A DNA stretch of 14,158 nt. Source: Treponema sp. GTDB taxonomy: Bacteria > Spirochaetota > Spirochaetia > Treponematales > Breznakiellaceae. Of the stretch, positions 1 through 6,233 are shown in pieces. The DNA lies in contig JAISGE010000203.1 in NCBI GenBank assembly GCA_031263265.1, forward strand, positions 1 to 14,158. Reading direction: 5' to 3'. Under the pieces are notes generated by a model. That model was not told the origin of the DNA. It saw nothing but the letters and a program-made list of their open reading frames with translations, and made no database searches. A program made the translations under genes and the position numbers. Position 1 is the first letter of the stretch. Each line of letters starts with the position of its first letter.

Positions 1-1
1 C

Positions 2-202
2 TGGCTGAACATGGCGGAGATAGAACTGAATGTGATAAACAACCACGGATTATCGGGGAGGATACCGGACATAGAACAGATGAGGAAAGAGGCGGCGGCG
101 TGGAACAGAAGACGGAACCGGGAAGCGTGTACCATCAACTGGCGGTTTACCACTGCCGACGCTCGCATTAAACTCAAATACCTGTATCCACAGTTTGAAT
201 AG
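2..202 (+). CDS. IS630-family transposase, C-terminal end (cut by window edge)
   Basis: This is the last part of a DDE transposase of the IS630/Tc1-mariner group; only 66 codons are inside the window and the frame is open to the left edge. The residues WLNMAEIELN at the start match the conserved stretch around the catalytic glutamate of IS630 transposases. The tail with INWRFTTADARIKLKYLYP is the usual family C-terminus, ending in TAG at 200-202. The protein therefore seems to keep its natural end. Only about eight bases separate the stop from coding homology to a different transposase, which leaves little room for a normal terminal inverted repeat, so the element's right end may be lost or may overlap the coding region. 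Whether the whole gene is intact cannot be judged here. Confidence 0.85.
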   Translation, partial: WLNMAEIELNVINNHGLSGRIPDIEQMRKEAAAWNRRRNREACTINWRFTTADARIKLKYLYPQFE

Positions 203-210
203 CGTCTAGA

Positions 211-512
211 TACTACAGCGTGATGGACGCCGGATATGACGCGAAAACAATACACGATTTTATAGTAAGCCGGGGACGTGTTCCCATAGTTGACCCGAAC
301 AAACGGGGGATGAGAAGCGGCCTCCGCTTGACCCCGCGAAAAGAGAGCGGTATAAAATCCGCACTACGGTTGAGCGTTCAAATTCAGATTTGAAAGACTC
401 ATATATCCCAAGAGCTATTTATGTCAAAGGATATGCCAAGGTTTCATTCGTTCTCATGTCTGCCGTGGTTTGCCTCGCTGCTCTCAAATACCTACAACAC
501 TTCCTTTGTTAG
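211..512 (+). pseudogene. DDE transposase remnant, 5'-truncated and frameshifted
   Basis: Reading from 211 gives YYSVMDAGYDAKTIHDF and then VPIVDPNKRG. At the five-G run 305-309 the frame is lost. In the frame one base back it resumes as GDEKRPPLDPAKRERYKIR, then TTVERSNSDLKD and a hydrophobic tail, ending at the TAG at 510-512. VMDAGYD and TVERSN look like the second aspartate and the glutamate regions of a DDE_Tnp_1-type (IS4/IS5/IS1182-like) transposase. The N-terminal part with the first aspartate is absent, because the IS630 gene abuts directly. One base appears to be missing at the G run. Programmed frameshifting is unlikely because the protein is also truncated. The exact IS family is not certain. 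Confidence 0.75.
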
Positions 513-578
513 TCGTTTTGCAACAGGCTCATTAGATTAAAATTAATAATAATAAATTGGATTAAAAAATTATCCCAT

Positions 579-604
579 GCCCTGCGCCGTCCATGGCGCA
601 GGGC
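579..604. repeat. Perfect 10-bp hairpin
   Basis: GCCCTGCGCC and GGCGCAGGGC form a perfect 10-bp stem around a 6-base loop. No clear T-run follows on the plus strand. On the minus strand a T6 run lies about a dozen bases beyond the stem, so at best this is a weak terminator or an element end. The rest of 513-631 is AT-rich and shows no gene. Confidence 0.5.
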
Positions 605-631
605 TATTGTGTAATGGGGCATAAAATACAG

Positions 632-812
632 CACATAACAGGATTGTTTACGCTTCGCCGCCAGTAGGCGGCTCGGGTTCCGGTTTGCCTAGGTCATTCA
701 CTACGGCTCATTCCCACGTTTCCCTTCACCCACATTTTGTCGGCCCTGCAAACACTACGTATTTGCTTATTCGGGCCGCCAAAACATCGCATACAGCCGG
801 AATGTTATGCGA
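632..812 (+). repeat. attC-like structured repeat, copy 1
   Basis: This is a gene-free block of about 180 bp whose ends are inverted relatives: CACATAACA at 632-640 and TGTTATGCG at 803-811 (8 of 9 positions complementary). Inside are a perfect GCCGCC/GGCGGC hairpin (657-672) and a stem CGGCCC (741-746) with GGGCCG (773-778). That stem encloses a second hairpin GCAAACAC/GTATTTGC with a TAC loop (748-766). A diverged copy lies just after the following gene. Complementary ends with a GTT box, a foldable interior and a position between short genes are the hallmarks of integron attC sites. The terminal box GTTATGC deviates from the classical GTTRRRY at one position. No integrase gene is in the window. 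A non-integron structured repeat remains possible. Confidence 0.55.
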
Positions 813-821
813 AATACCATA

Positions 822-851
822 TTGACAAAATAAACTGAATTGTTATATAAT
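822..851 (+). promoter_or_regulatory. Sigma70-type promoter for the cassette-like gene
   Basis: TTGACA at 822-827 and TATAAT at 846-851 are both perfect consensus boxes, 18 bases apart. Transcription should start near 858, about a dozen bases before the ATG at 871. AGGAG at 863-867 is the ribosome binding site. The promoter begins 11 bases after the end of the GTTATGC box, so it would travel with the cassette. Confidence 0.8.
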
Positions 852-870
852 GGCATTATAGCAGGAGATT

Positions 871-1521
871 ATGGACGTAAAATATTTCAACGCAAATTTC
901 TGGTATAATGTGTGGTTAAAATTAACCATAAAAAACACGCTGCTGAAAATTGGAGGAATAAATAAGACCGAGGCAAAAAATATTCTTGCGGATTATAAGA
1001 GAATATTTACAATCAATAAGATAAAAATCATTGACATTCAGTTAGAATATCATGTTTCTTGGTGTTCAATGATTCTTGCAATATATAAAACATATAGGAA
1101 TAAAAATTATGGACAAAAATCAGCAATAGAAATTACCGAAAAAATAGTATTTCAAAATATGGGTGCGGAATCAATAGAAAAATATATGGCGAGGGCATTA
1201 GATAGGGCAAAAGATGCATTCGCGTATATTGTTGAATCATCAAAGAAGCAGGAAGTTGATTTTTTTGGAAAAGTATTTGAATTTAATAGGTTGATAGATA
1301 ATGAAAATAAATATCAATTGGATATAAAAAAATGTTTTTATTATGAATTTTTTCATGAAAATAATTCGGAAGAATTGATGGAGATAGCCTGTAAATGGGA
1401 TTTAATATCATGGATACAGGGGATAGATAAACAGAAACATAAAATTAATATGGAGCGGAATATAACAATAGGTAATAAAGAAAAGGATTGTGAATTTATT
1501 TTTGAAAGAATAATTATATAA
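871..1521 (+). CDS. ATC-hydrolase-like protein (L-2-amino-thiazoline-4-carboxylic acid hydrolase family), cassette-borne
   Basis: The product has 216 residues and is very rich in Lys, Ile and Asn; the gene is far more AT-rich than the housekeeping genes nearby, a sign of transfer. The C-terminal half has the pattern I associate with the ATC hydrolase family: KKCFYYEFF (153-161) with Cys155, a cysteine-tryptophan-aspartate region (C174, W176, D177), and a terminal MERNITIG...DCEFIFER (194-213) with Cys207. Named members act on 2-aminothiazoline-4-carboxylate in cysteine synthesis, but most relatives are uncharacterised, so the substrate here is unknown. There is no signal peptide or membrane segment. 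The ATG at 871 is set by AGGAG and a consensus promoter. The stop lies about 15 bases before the second attC-like repeat. Family assignment is by remembered motif pattern and is moderate. Confidence 0.6.
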   Translation: MDVKYFNANFWYNVWLKLTIKNTLLKIGGINKTEAKNILADYKRIFTINKIKIIDIQLEYHVSWCSMILAIYKTYRNKNYGQKSAIEITEKIVFQNMGAESIEKYMARALDRAKDAFAYIVESSKKQEVDFFGKVFEFNRLIDNENKYQLDIKKCFYYEFFHENNSEELMEIACKWDLISWIQGIDKQKHKINMERNITIGNKEKDCEFIFERIII

Positions 1522-1535
1522 AAGGGCTGGCACTT

Positions 1536-1666
1536 CGTATAACCGGTCTGTTTACGAGTAGGCGGCTAGGTCATTCCCACGCCAGCCTCCACCCCCATTT
1601 TGCCAGCCCTGGTCTTTACTACGCAAAACCCTTATCCGGGCTGCAAAAACGTCGCATTCAGGCGGT
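1536..1666 (+). repeat. attC-like structured repeat, copy 2 (3' end degenerate)
   Basis: This copy aligns with the repeat at 632-812. Shared blocks include ATAAC..G near the start, GTTTACG, AGTAGGCGGCT, AGGTCATTC, CATTTTG, CTACG, and TCGCAT followed by CAG and CGG. It is shorter because of three internal gaps, one of them between two TCATTC copies in the first repeat. The core stem is kept as CAGCCC (1604-1609) with GGGCTG (1638-1643). A second foldable pair is GGGCTGGC (1524-1531) with GCCAGCCC (1602-1609). The terminal GTTATGC box of copy 1 has no clear counterpart; the similarity fades near 1666. The stretch to 1717 holds no gene. Confidence 0.55.
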
Positions 1667-1717
1667 CTTGGCCTACTTCATGCACACCATAAAAAACACC
1701 CGTTCTCCTTATGAGAT

Positions 1718-1801
1718 TGCCCAGAGGGGGACTTGAACCCCCAAGCCCGTGAAGGCACTGGTACCTGAAACCAGCGTGTCTGCCAATTTCACCATCTGGG
1801 C
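1718..1801 (-). tRNA. tRNA-Leu, anticodon CAG
   Basis: Read on the minus strand, this 84-base gene begins GCCCAGA and ends TCTGGGC plus discriminator A, forming a perfect 7-bp acceptor stem. The anticodon stem-loop is CTGGT-TTCAGGT-ACCAG, giving anticodon CAG (complement at 1765-1767), which reads CUG leucine codons. A long variable arm and the GGTTCAAGTCC T-arm fit a class II tRNA-Leu. CCA is not encoded. The accessory block ends about 50 bases beyond its 3' end. Confidence 0.96.
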
Positions 1802-1811
1802 GACTAGAACT

Positions 1812-1841
1812 AGTATACGATATAGTACGGGGGATAGTCAA
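1812..1841 (-). promoter_or_regulatory. Promoter of tRNA-Leu
   Basis: On the minus strand TTGACT (1841-1836) and TATACT (1817-1812) are 18 bases apart. Transcription would start within about ten bases of the tRNA 5' end at 1801. Both boxes are one mismatch from consensus. Confidence 0.75.
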
Positions 1842-1876
1842 CTAGCATATCCCCCCATTACCGCCTTTTCCGGCAT

Positions 1877-1898
1877 ATTTCCTAGCAAATTAGGAAAT
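1877..1898. repeat. Inverted repeat across the deoD stop codon
   Basis: ATTTCCTA and TAGGAAAT form a perfect 8-bp stem with a 6-base loop. It covers the deoD stop at 1892-1890. It may end or protect the deoD transcript, but no U-run follows, so it is not a standard intrinsic terminator. Confidence 0.4.
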
Positions 1899-2594
1899 GG
1901 CGGTTTCCAGAGCCACCTCCATCATCTGGGTAAAGGCGGTTTGCCGTTCCGCTGGCGTGGTTTGCTCATGGCTTATGAGGCTGTCGGAGATGGTTAGCAG
2001 CGTGAGGGCTTCCCGGCGGTATTTGGCGGCCAAGGTATAGAGTTCGGCACACTCCATTTCCACGGCTAGACAGCCGAATTGGGCCCAGAGCTTCCATTCT
2101 TCCGGGTCTTCGGTGTAAAACATGTCCGAAGAAACCACCCCGCCAACCTTGGCTTGCCAGCCCCGGGCAAGCGCCGCGTCATAGGCGGTTTTAAGCAAGG
2201 TAAAGGAAGCGGCCGGGGCAAAGCTCCGGCCGTGGAGGCGGATAGCGTTAGCCCCTGAATCAGTAGACGCAGCCAGGGCAATCACCAAGTCCCGGAGCTT
2301 CACGTCGTGCTGGATAGACCCAGCCGTCCCGATTCTGATGGCCCGTTTTACCCCATAATCCCTGAATAATTCATTAACATAAATGGAAATCGAAGGGATC
2401 CCCATTCCCGTCCCTTGAATCGATACCCGTTTACCCTTATACAAGCCGGTGTAGCCGAACATGTTCCGTATCTGGTTGTATTGAACCGGCTCGGTAAGCA
2501 AGGTTTCAGCGATGAATTGGGCCCGCAGCGGATCTCCTGGCAGTAACACCGCCTCCGCAATATCCCCGGGTTTTGCCCCGATATGAATAGACAT
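1890..2594 (-). CDS. deoD: Purine nucleoside phosphorylase (DeoD type)
   Basis: This enzyme splits purine (deoxy)ribonucleosides with phosphate into free base and (deoxy)ribose-1-phosphate, for nucleoside salvage in the cytoplasm. With the start at 2594 the protein has 234 residues, near the usual hexameric DeoD length. Key residues fall at the same numbers as in the E. coli enzyme: His4, Gly20, Arg24 and Arg87 (phosphate), Glu179-Met180-Glu181 (ribose), and Asp204 and Arg217 (catalysis on the base). An in-frame start seven codons upstream is less likely: MSIHIGAKPGDI is the normal N-terminus, and GAGGAG (2605-2600) sits 5 bases before this ATG. It follows metA after 47 bases and is probably the last gene of the minus-strand cluster. 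Confidence 0.96.
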   Translation of the reverse strand: MSIHIGAKPGDIAEAVLLPGDPLRAQFIAETLLTEPVQYNQIRNMFGYTGLYKGKRVSIQGTGMGIPSISIYVNELFRDYGVKRAIRIGTAGSIQHDVKLRDLVIALAASTDSGANAIRLHGRSFAPAASFTLLKTAYDAALARGWQAKVGGVVSSDMFYTEDPEEWKLWAQFGCLAVEMECAELYTLAAKYRREALTLLTISDSLISHEQTTPAERQTAFTQMMEVALETAIS

Positions 2595-2612
2595 AGTTTC
2601 TCCTCGTATAAG

Positions 2613-2646
2613 CATAGGCTATTAGGATGCGATTTGTCAGCCTATG
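2613..2646. repeat. Inverted repeat between metA and deoD
   Basis: CATAGGCT (2613-2620) and AGCCTATG (2639-2646) are perfect 8-bp complements with an 18-base loop. The repeat overlaps the metA stop and ends 7 bases before the deoD ribosome binding site. A role in mRNA processing or coupling is possible but not shown. Confidence 0.35.
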
Positions 2647-3556
2647 AAAGATCCTCAAGGTTATAGGGAGTTTCCTGATAGACAAAATTAAGCCAGTTAG
2701 AGAAAAAAAGATGCGCATGAGCACGCCAGCGAACCACCGGCGTTTTGTTTGGATCATCATCAGGATAATAATGCTTAGGGATTGCTATAGGAAGTCCCCG
2801 GCTCAGATCCCGACGGTATTCCCGGTCTAAAGTAAGGGGATCGTATTCCAGATGGCCGGTAACGTATATTTCTCGGCCTTCCCGGGCGGTAACGATAAAG
2901 ACCCCTGATTCCTCGGTTTCCGACTGAATGGTCAAGGCGGGTGTGGCGGCAATGGCCTTTCGGTCGCTTTCAGTATGCCGGGATTGGGGAGCAAGGAATT
3001 CATCATCAAACCCATGAAACAATATCAACTGCCGCTGATTCACCCTATGGGGAAAAATCCCGAATAGTTTGTGCTCAAGCTCCTGCTTGGGTATGCCGTA
3101 GCGGTGGTAAAGTCCTGCCTGGGCACCCCAGCAAATATGAAGGGTTGACCACACGTTTTTTGCCGCATAATCCAATACCCTGGTCAGTTCCTGCCAGTAA
3201 TCCACTTCCTCAAAGGCCAGATTCTCCACCGGAGCGCCGGTGATAATGAGGCCGTCAAACCGTTCATGCATGATACATGCGGAGCTGCTATAAAACCGTT
3301 CAAGATGCCCCGGCGGGGCGTGGTGAGACTCGTGGCTTCCCATACGCAGAAAGCTTATATCCACCTGCAAGGGACTGTTACTGAGGAGCCTGAGTAATTG
3401 GACCTCCGTATCCAGGGTCGTGGGCATAAGATTGACAATAGCTACCTTAAGCGGCCTAATGTCTTGATGCAAAGCCCGGACATCGGCCATAACAAAGACA
3501 TTTTCCTCTCTGAGGGCGTTAAACGCGGGTAACGTAATAGGAATCTTTATAGGCAT
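2642..3556 (-). CDS. metA: Homoserine O-acyltransferase MetA, predicted O-acetyltransferase
   Basis: MetA activates homoserine by acylating its hydroxyl group, the first committed step of methionine synthesis. Numbered from the ATG at 3556 (304 residues), the catalytic Cys142 (ICWGAQAG), His235 and Glu237 (TGHLEYD) fall exactly at family positions, which supports this start over upstream ATG and TTG codons. Position 111 is Glu (TGAPVENL). Published work on Bacillus cereus MetA links Glu111 to acetyl-CoA and Gly111 to succinyl-CoA, so acetylation is predicted, and O-acetylhomoserine would feed direct sulfhydrylation. No convincing ribosome binding site precedes the ATG. A weak promoter-like pair (TTGCAT 3591-3586, CATAGT 3568-3563, 17 apart) would start transcription at the ATG. 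It lies 84 bases after parB. Confidence 0.95.
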   Translation of the reverse strand: MPIKIPITLPAFNALREENVFVMADVRALHQDIRPLKVAIVNLMPTTLDTEVQLLRLLSNSPLQVDISFLRMGSHESHHAPPGHLERFYSSSACIMHERFDGLIITGAPVENLAFEEVDYWQELTRVLDYAAKNVWSTLHICWGAQAGLYHRYGIPKQELEHKLFGIFPHRVNQRQLILFHGFDDEFLAPQSRHTESDRKAIAATPALTIQSETEESGVFIVTAREGREIYVTGHLEYDPLTLDREYRRDLSRGLPIAIPKHYYPDDDPNKTPVVRWRAHAHLFFSNWLNFVYQETPYNLEDLS

Positions 3557-3640
3557 GAGGGTACTATGTTCCATTTTTCTGAAAAATGCAAGCAATGGTA
3601 GGAACCTGTAGTACAAAAGCCTGCATGCTTCACACCTACT

Positions 3641-4528
3641 TCAATGGTTCCTCAGAAGTTCATAAAGCCTATCCAGATCTTCCATAGAGTAGTACTCAAT
3701 GCGGATACTGCCCTGTCTGAGGTCTCCCTCAATAGACACCTTGGTTCCCAAAGATTCGATGAATTGCTCTTCCATAGCCGTCAATTCAGGATCCCGGGCA
3801 AGCACCGGTTTAAGCGGCTTACGGGAATTTTCCTGGTTTTCCTGGTTACAACCTGCGGCTCGTTTTTCTGCTTCCCGCACCGAGATACTTGAGCTAATGA
3901 TCTGATGGAACAGCCTTGCTTGATAGATAGGGTTTACTACCGAGAGCAAAGCCCGGGCATGACCGGAAGACAGTTCACCCCGGGCAAGGCTTTCCTGTAC
4001 AACCAGGGGTAGTTTCAGGAGCCGCAGAGCATTGGCCACGGTAGAACGGTTTTTACCAACTTTAAGCGCCACTTCCTCCTGGGAAAAACCAGTGAGGTCC
4101 ATCAACTGTCTATAGGCAGCAGCCTCTTCCATAGGATTCAGGTCTGCCCGCTGGACGTTTTCGATGATGGAAACTTCCATACGCTGGGCGTCGGTGTAGT
4201 TACGGATGAGGACCGGCACTTCGGTAAGTCCTGCCAGAGCAGCAGCTCGGCTGCGGCGTTCTCCTGCCACGATGATATAGGTTCCATCCTCCCCAGCTTC
4301 GACAATGAGGGGTTGGAGGATGCCATGTTCCCGGATGGAATCTGCCAATTCCATGAGACTCGTAGGATCAAACTGTTTCCGGGGCTGCTGGGGATTGGCC
4401 CTGAGTTTTTCAAGGGGCAGTTTTGCTTCTTTTGGCGCTGCCCCTTCCTCAGCCGCTTCAAGGGAAGCCTCTTCTTGCAGGGGAAGCAGCGCGCCAAGCC
4501 CCTTTCCCAAGCGCTGCTTAGGCGTCAC
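3641..4528 (-). CDS. parB: Chromosome-partition protein ParB (Spo0J family)
   Basis: ParB binds parS sites near the origin, loads and slides as a CTP-dependent clamp, and works with ParA in chromosome segregation. From the GTG at 4528 it has 295 residues. Features are the RLGKGLGALLP N-terminus (6-16, ParA-contact region), the CTP-binding boxes GERRSR (89-94) and ENVQR (123-127), a helix-turn-helix near 149-174, and a charged linker followed by a C-terminal dimerisation segment with EYYSMEDLDRLYELL. GTG is preferred to the TTG at 4543 because GAGGTG (4541-4536) lies 7 bases before it and it gives the normal N-terminus. The start overlaps the end of parA by 11 bases, implying translational coupling. 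No parS-like palindrome was seen by eye. Confidence 0.95.
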   Translation of the reverse strand: MTPKQRLGKGLGALLPLQEEASLEAAEEGAAPKEAKLPLEKLRANPQQPRKQFDPTSLMELADSIREHGILQPLIVEAGEDGTYIIVAGERRSRAAALAGLTEVPVLIRNYTDAQRMEVSIIENVQRADLNPMEEAAAYRQLMDLTGFSQEEVALKVGKNRSTVANALRLLKLPLVVQESLARGELSSGHARALLSVVNPIYQARLFHQIISSSISVREAEKRAAGCNQENQENSRKPLKPVLARDPELTAMEEQFIESLGTKVSIEGDLRQGSIRIEYYSMEDLDRLYELLRNH

Positions 4529-5276
4529 GCTGCAACACCTCAAGCGTCAAATCCTTATAGGCTTTTGCACCGATACAAGCAGGATCGTATTCCGAGATGG
4601 GTATGCCGTGGGAGGGGGCTTCGGATAGCCGGACATTTCGGGGAATTCTGGTTGAGAAAAGCGCTTCTTTAAAGAAGGCGCTTACTTGCTTCACCACCTC
4701 CTGGGAAAGCCGAGTGCGGGGGTCGTACATGGTGAAGAAAATACCCCCTATTCGTAGGGAAGGATGGAGGGTTTTCTGTATCCGTTTAATGGCTTTGAGC
4801 AGCAGGGAAAGGCCTTCCATAGCAAAATATTCACACTGCATGGGAATGAACACGGCGTCTGCAGCCACGAGGCCGTTGATGGTAAGAAGCCCCAGGGAGG
4901 GAGGACAGTCGATCACCGTATAATCATACCGAGCGCGTACCGGATTCAGCGCTTTTTTCAGAAAAAACTCCCGTTCCGGCTGGTTGATAAGTTCCACCGC
5001 AGCACCTGAAAGATCCAGGTCTGCGGGAATCACCGAAAGGTTCGGGATGCGGGTTTCCTGGATGGTTTTTTCAATAGGAACCACTCCGGCAATCAACTCA
5101 TACACCCCTGGTTTGACCTGGTTGAACCCGGTACCACTTGAGAGGTTTGCCTGGGCATCAAAATCAACCAGTAACACGGATTTTCCCGCTTTTGCGAGAA
5201 AGGCCCCTATATTCAATGCGGAGGTTGTTTTACCTACCCCTCCTTTCTGATTTACGAAAACGTATGTTTTACCCAT
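4518..5276 (-). CDS. parA: Chromosome-partition ATPase ParA (Soj family)
   Basis: This Walker-type ATPase binds DNA non-specifically as an ATP dimer and drives segregation of ParB-bound origins. The 252-residue length is typical of chromosomal Soj proteins, without the extra N-terminal domain of plasmid types. Visible motifs are the deviant Walker A KGGVGKTT (11-18, signature Lys11 and Lys16), DFDAQANLS (38-46) with Asp40, and the Walker B-like VIDCPPSLGLLT (121-132) with Asp123. The ATG at 5276 gives the standard N-terminus. No strong ribosome binding site precedes it; a weak promoter 18-46 bases upstream would leave a very short leader. It is the first gene of the parA-parB-metA-deoD series. 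Confidence 0.96.
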   Translation of the reverse strand: MGKTYVFVNQKGGVGKTTSALNIGAFLAKAGKSVLLVDFDAQANLSSGTGFNQVKPGVYELIAGVVPIEKTIQETRIPNLSVIPADLDLSGAAVELINQPEREFFLKKALNPVRARYDYTVIDCPPSLGLLTINGLVAADAVFIPMQCEYFAMEGLSLLLKAIKRIQKTLHPSLRIGGIFFTMYDPRTRLSQEVVKQVSAFFKEALFSTRIPRNVRLSEAPSHGIPISEYDPACIGAKAYKDLTLEVLQRDA

Positions 5277-5293
5277 GTATAACCAGCTACTGA

Positions 5294-5322
5294 AATTAAG
5301 ACAGCGTATAGCTCTGACTCAA
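5294..5322 (-). promoter_or_regulatory. Possible parA promoter
   Basis: On the minus strand TTGAGT (5322-5317) and TTAATT (5299-5294) are separated by 17 bases, placing the start near 5287, about ten bases before the parA ATG. Both boxes are imperfect, and other AT-rich placements in 5277-5390 are possible. Confidence 0.35.
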
Positions 5323-5355
5323 ACTAACTATATATGATATAGGGAATTTTTACTA

Positions 5356-5384
5356 TTGAATAGCTGCTCACAAGGGGGTATTCT
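5356..5384 (+). promoter_or_regulatory. Possible promoter of the HAD phosphatase gene
   Basis: TTGAAT (5356-5361) and TATTCT (5379-5384) are 17 bases apart. Six bases separate the second box from the ATG at 5391, so transcription would begin at or next to the start codon and the mRNA could be leaderless. The alternative is an upstream promoter with the G-run at 5374-5378, 12 bases from the ATG, acting as ribosome binding site. Confidence 0.4.
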
Positions 5385-5390
5385 TAAAAA

Positions 5391-6212
5391 ATGATACCCA
5401 TCCGCATGATTGCCCTTGATTTGGACGATACCCTCTTACGGTCTGATTTAAGCATTTCGTATCGTACCCGAAATGCGATTAAACGGGCGCAAGCCGCCGG
5501 TATTGTCGTGGTACTGGCTTCTGGTAGGATTCCATCGGCTATGGAACGGATTACCCGGGTTCTGGGGATGTCCAGACAGCCCGGTTATCTCATTGGTAAC
5601 CACGGGACGATTATCCAAGAGAGCCATACGGGAACAATCATATATGAGATACGTCTGGTTCCTGAAATTGCCCTCATTGCCTTTGATCTCGCCGATGCTG
5701 AAGGCTTTCCAGTACAGTTGTATGAAAATAACCTCATGTATGTCTCCCGGCCCAATGAGTTCGCCAAGTATGACCATAAGCTCACCGGCTTGCGCCAAGT
5801 AGTGGCAGAAAATTTCCGGGACATGGTCGCCGCAGGGTGCTCCAAGCTCCTTATCCCCGGGGATCCCATGATCCTGGCGCCCCTGGAAAGCCTCTTGAGG
5901 ACGTATGTAGGAGAGGAGCTAAGCCTGTTTACCAGCAAGCCTTATTTCCTTGAGATCCTTCCTCCCCAGACCGATAAGGGAACCGCGCTTGCAAGGATTG
6001 CGGAACGCCAGGGGATTTCCCAGGAAATGGTACTTGCTATTGGAGATTCTATGAGCGATGAAGGGATGATTCGATGGGCCGGACTTGGGGTGGCTATGGT
6101 GAACGGAGACGAGCGGCTCAAACGCCTTGCCACAGCAGTTTCAGAACGCTCCAATGATGATGATGGAGTGGCGGATATCATAGACCAGTACGTGCTGCAA
6201 CAACGACGCTGA
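5391..6212 (+). CDS. Cof-type HAD-superfamily hydrolase (class IIB)
   Basis: This is a 273-residue phosphatase of the Cof/YbiV-like HAD group, whose members remove phosphate from sugar phosphates, flavin or pyridoxal phosphates and other small metabolites in the cytoplasm; the substrate cannot be read from sequence. Motif I is DLDDT (10-14; nucleophile Asp10, acid/base Asp12). Motif II is ASGR (43-46, Ser44). Motif III is Lys196 in TDKGTAL. Motif IV is GDSMSDEGM (218-226), with the usual Asn of GDxxND replaced by Ser222 while Asp219 and Asp223 stay. The middle (about 80-180) is the cap domain. The end SNDDDGVADII is the common Cof C-terminus. It is transcribed away from parA and converges with the next gene, 21 bases from its end, without a clear terminator between. 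Confidence 0.93.
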   Translation: MIPIRMIALDLDDTLLRSDLSISYRTRNAIKRAQAAGIVVVLASGRIPSAMERITRVLGMSRQPGYLIGNHGTIIQESHTGTIIYEIRLVPEIALIAFDLADAEGFPVQLYENNLMYVSRPNEFAKYDHKLTGLRQVVAENFRDMVAAGCSKLLIPGDPMILAPLESLLRTYVGEELSLFTSKPYFLEILPPQTDKGTALARIAERQGISQEMVLAIGDSMSDEGMIRWAGLGVAMVNGDERLKRLATAVSERSNDDDGVADIIDQYVLQQRR

Positions 6213-6233
6213 GCCCCTATCCGCCACCTCTGG

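Noticed and set aside
305..309. Programmed -1 frameshift in the G run of the transposase remnant
   Set aside because: The gene also lacks its first half, and the run is not a canonical slippery heptamer, so simple decay explains it.
632..1666. CRISPR array
   Set aside because: Only two long, diverged repeats around a protein gene; no short regular repeats or spacers and no cas genes.
1690..1717. Intrinsic terminator after tRNA-Leu on the minus strand
   Set aside because: A T6 run is present but no convincing GC-rich stem precedes it.
1632..1841. 69-codon minus-strand frame
   Set aside because: It is read through the tRNA-Leu gene and its promoter.
1749..1997. 82-codon plus-strand frame over tRNA-Leu and the end of deoD
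   Set aside because: It crosses a clear tRNA gene and antisense deoD, so it is not a protein gene.
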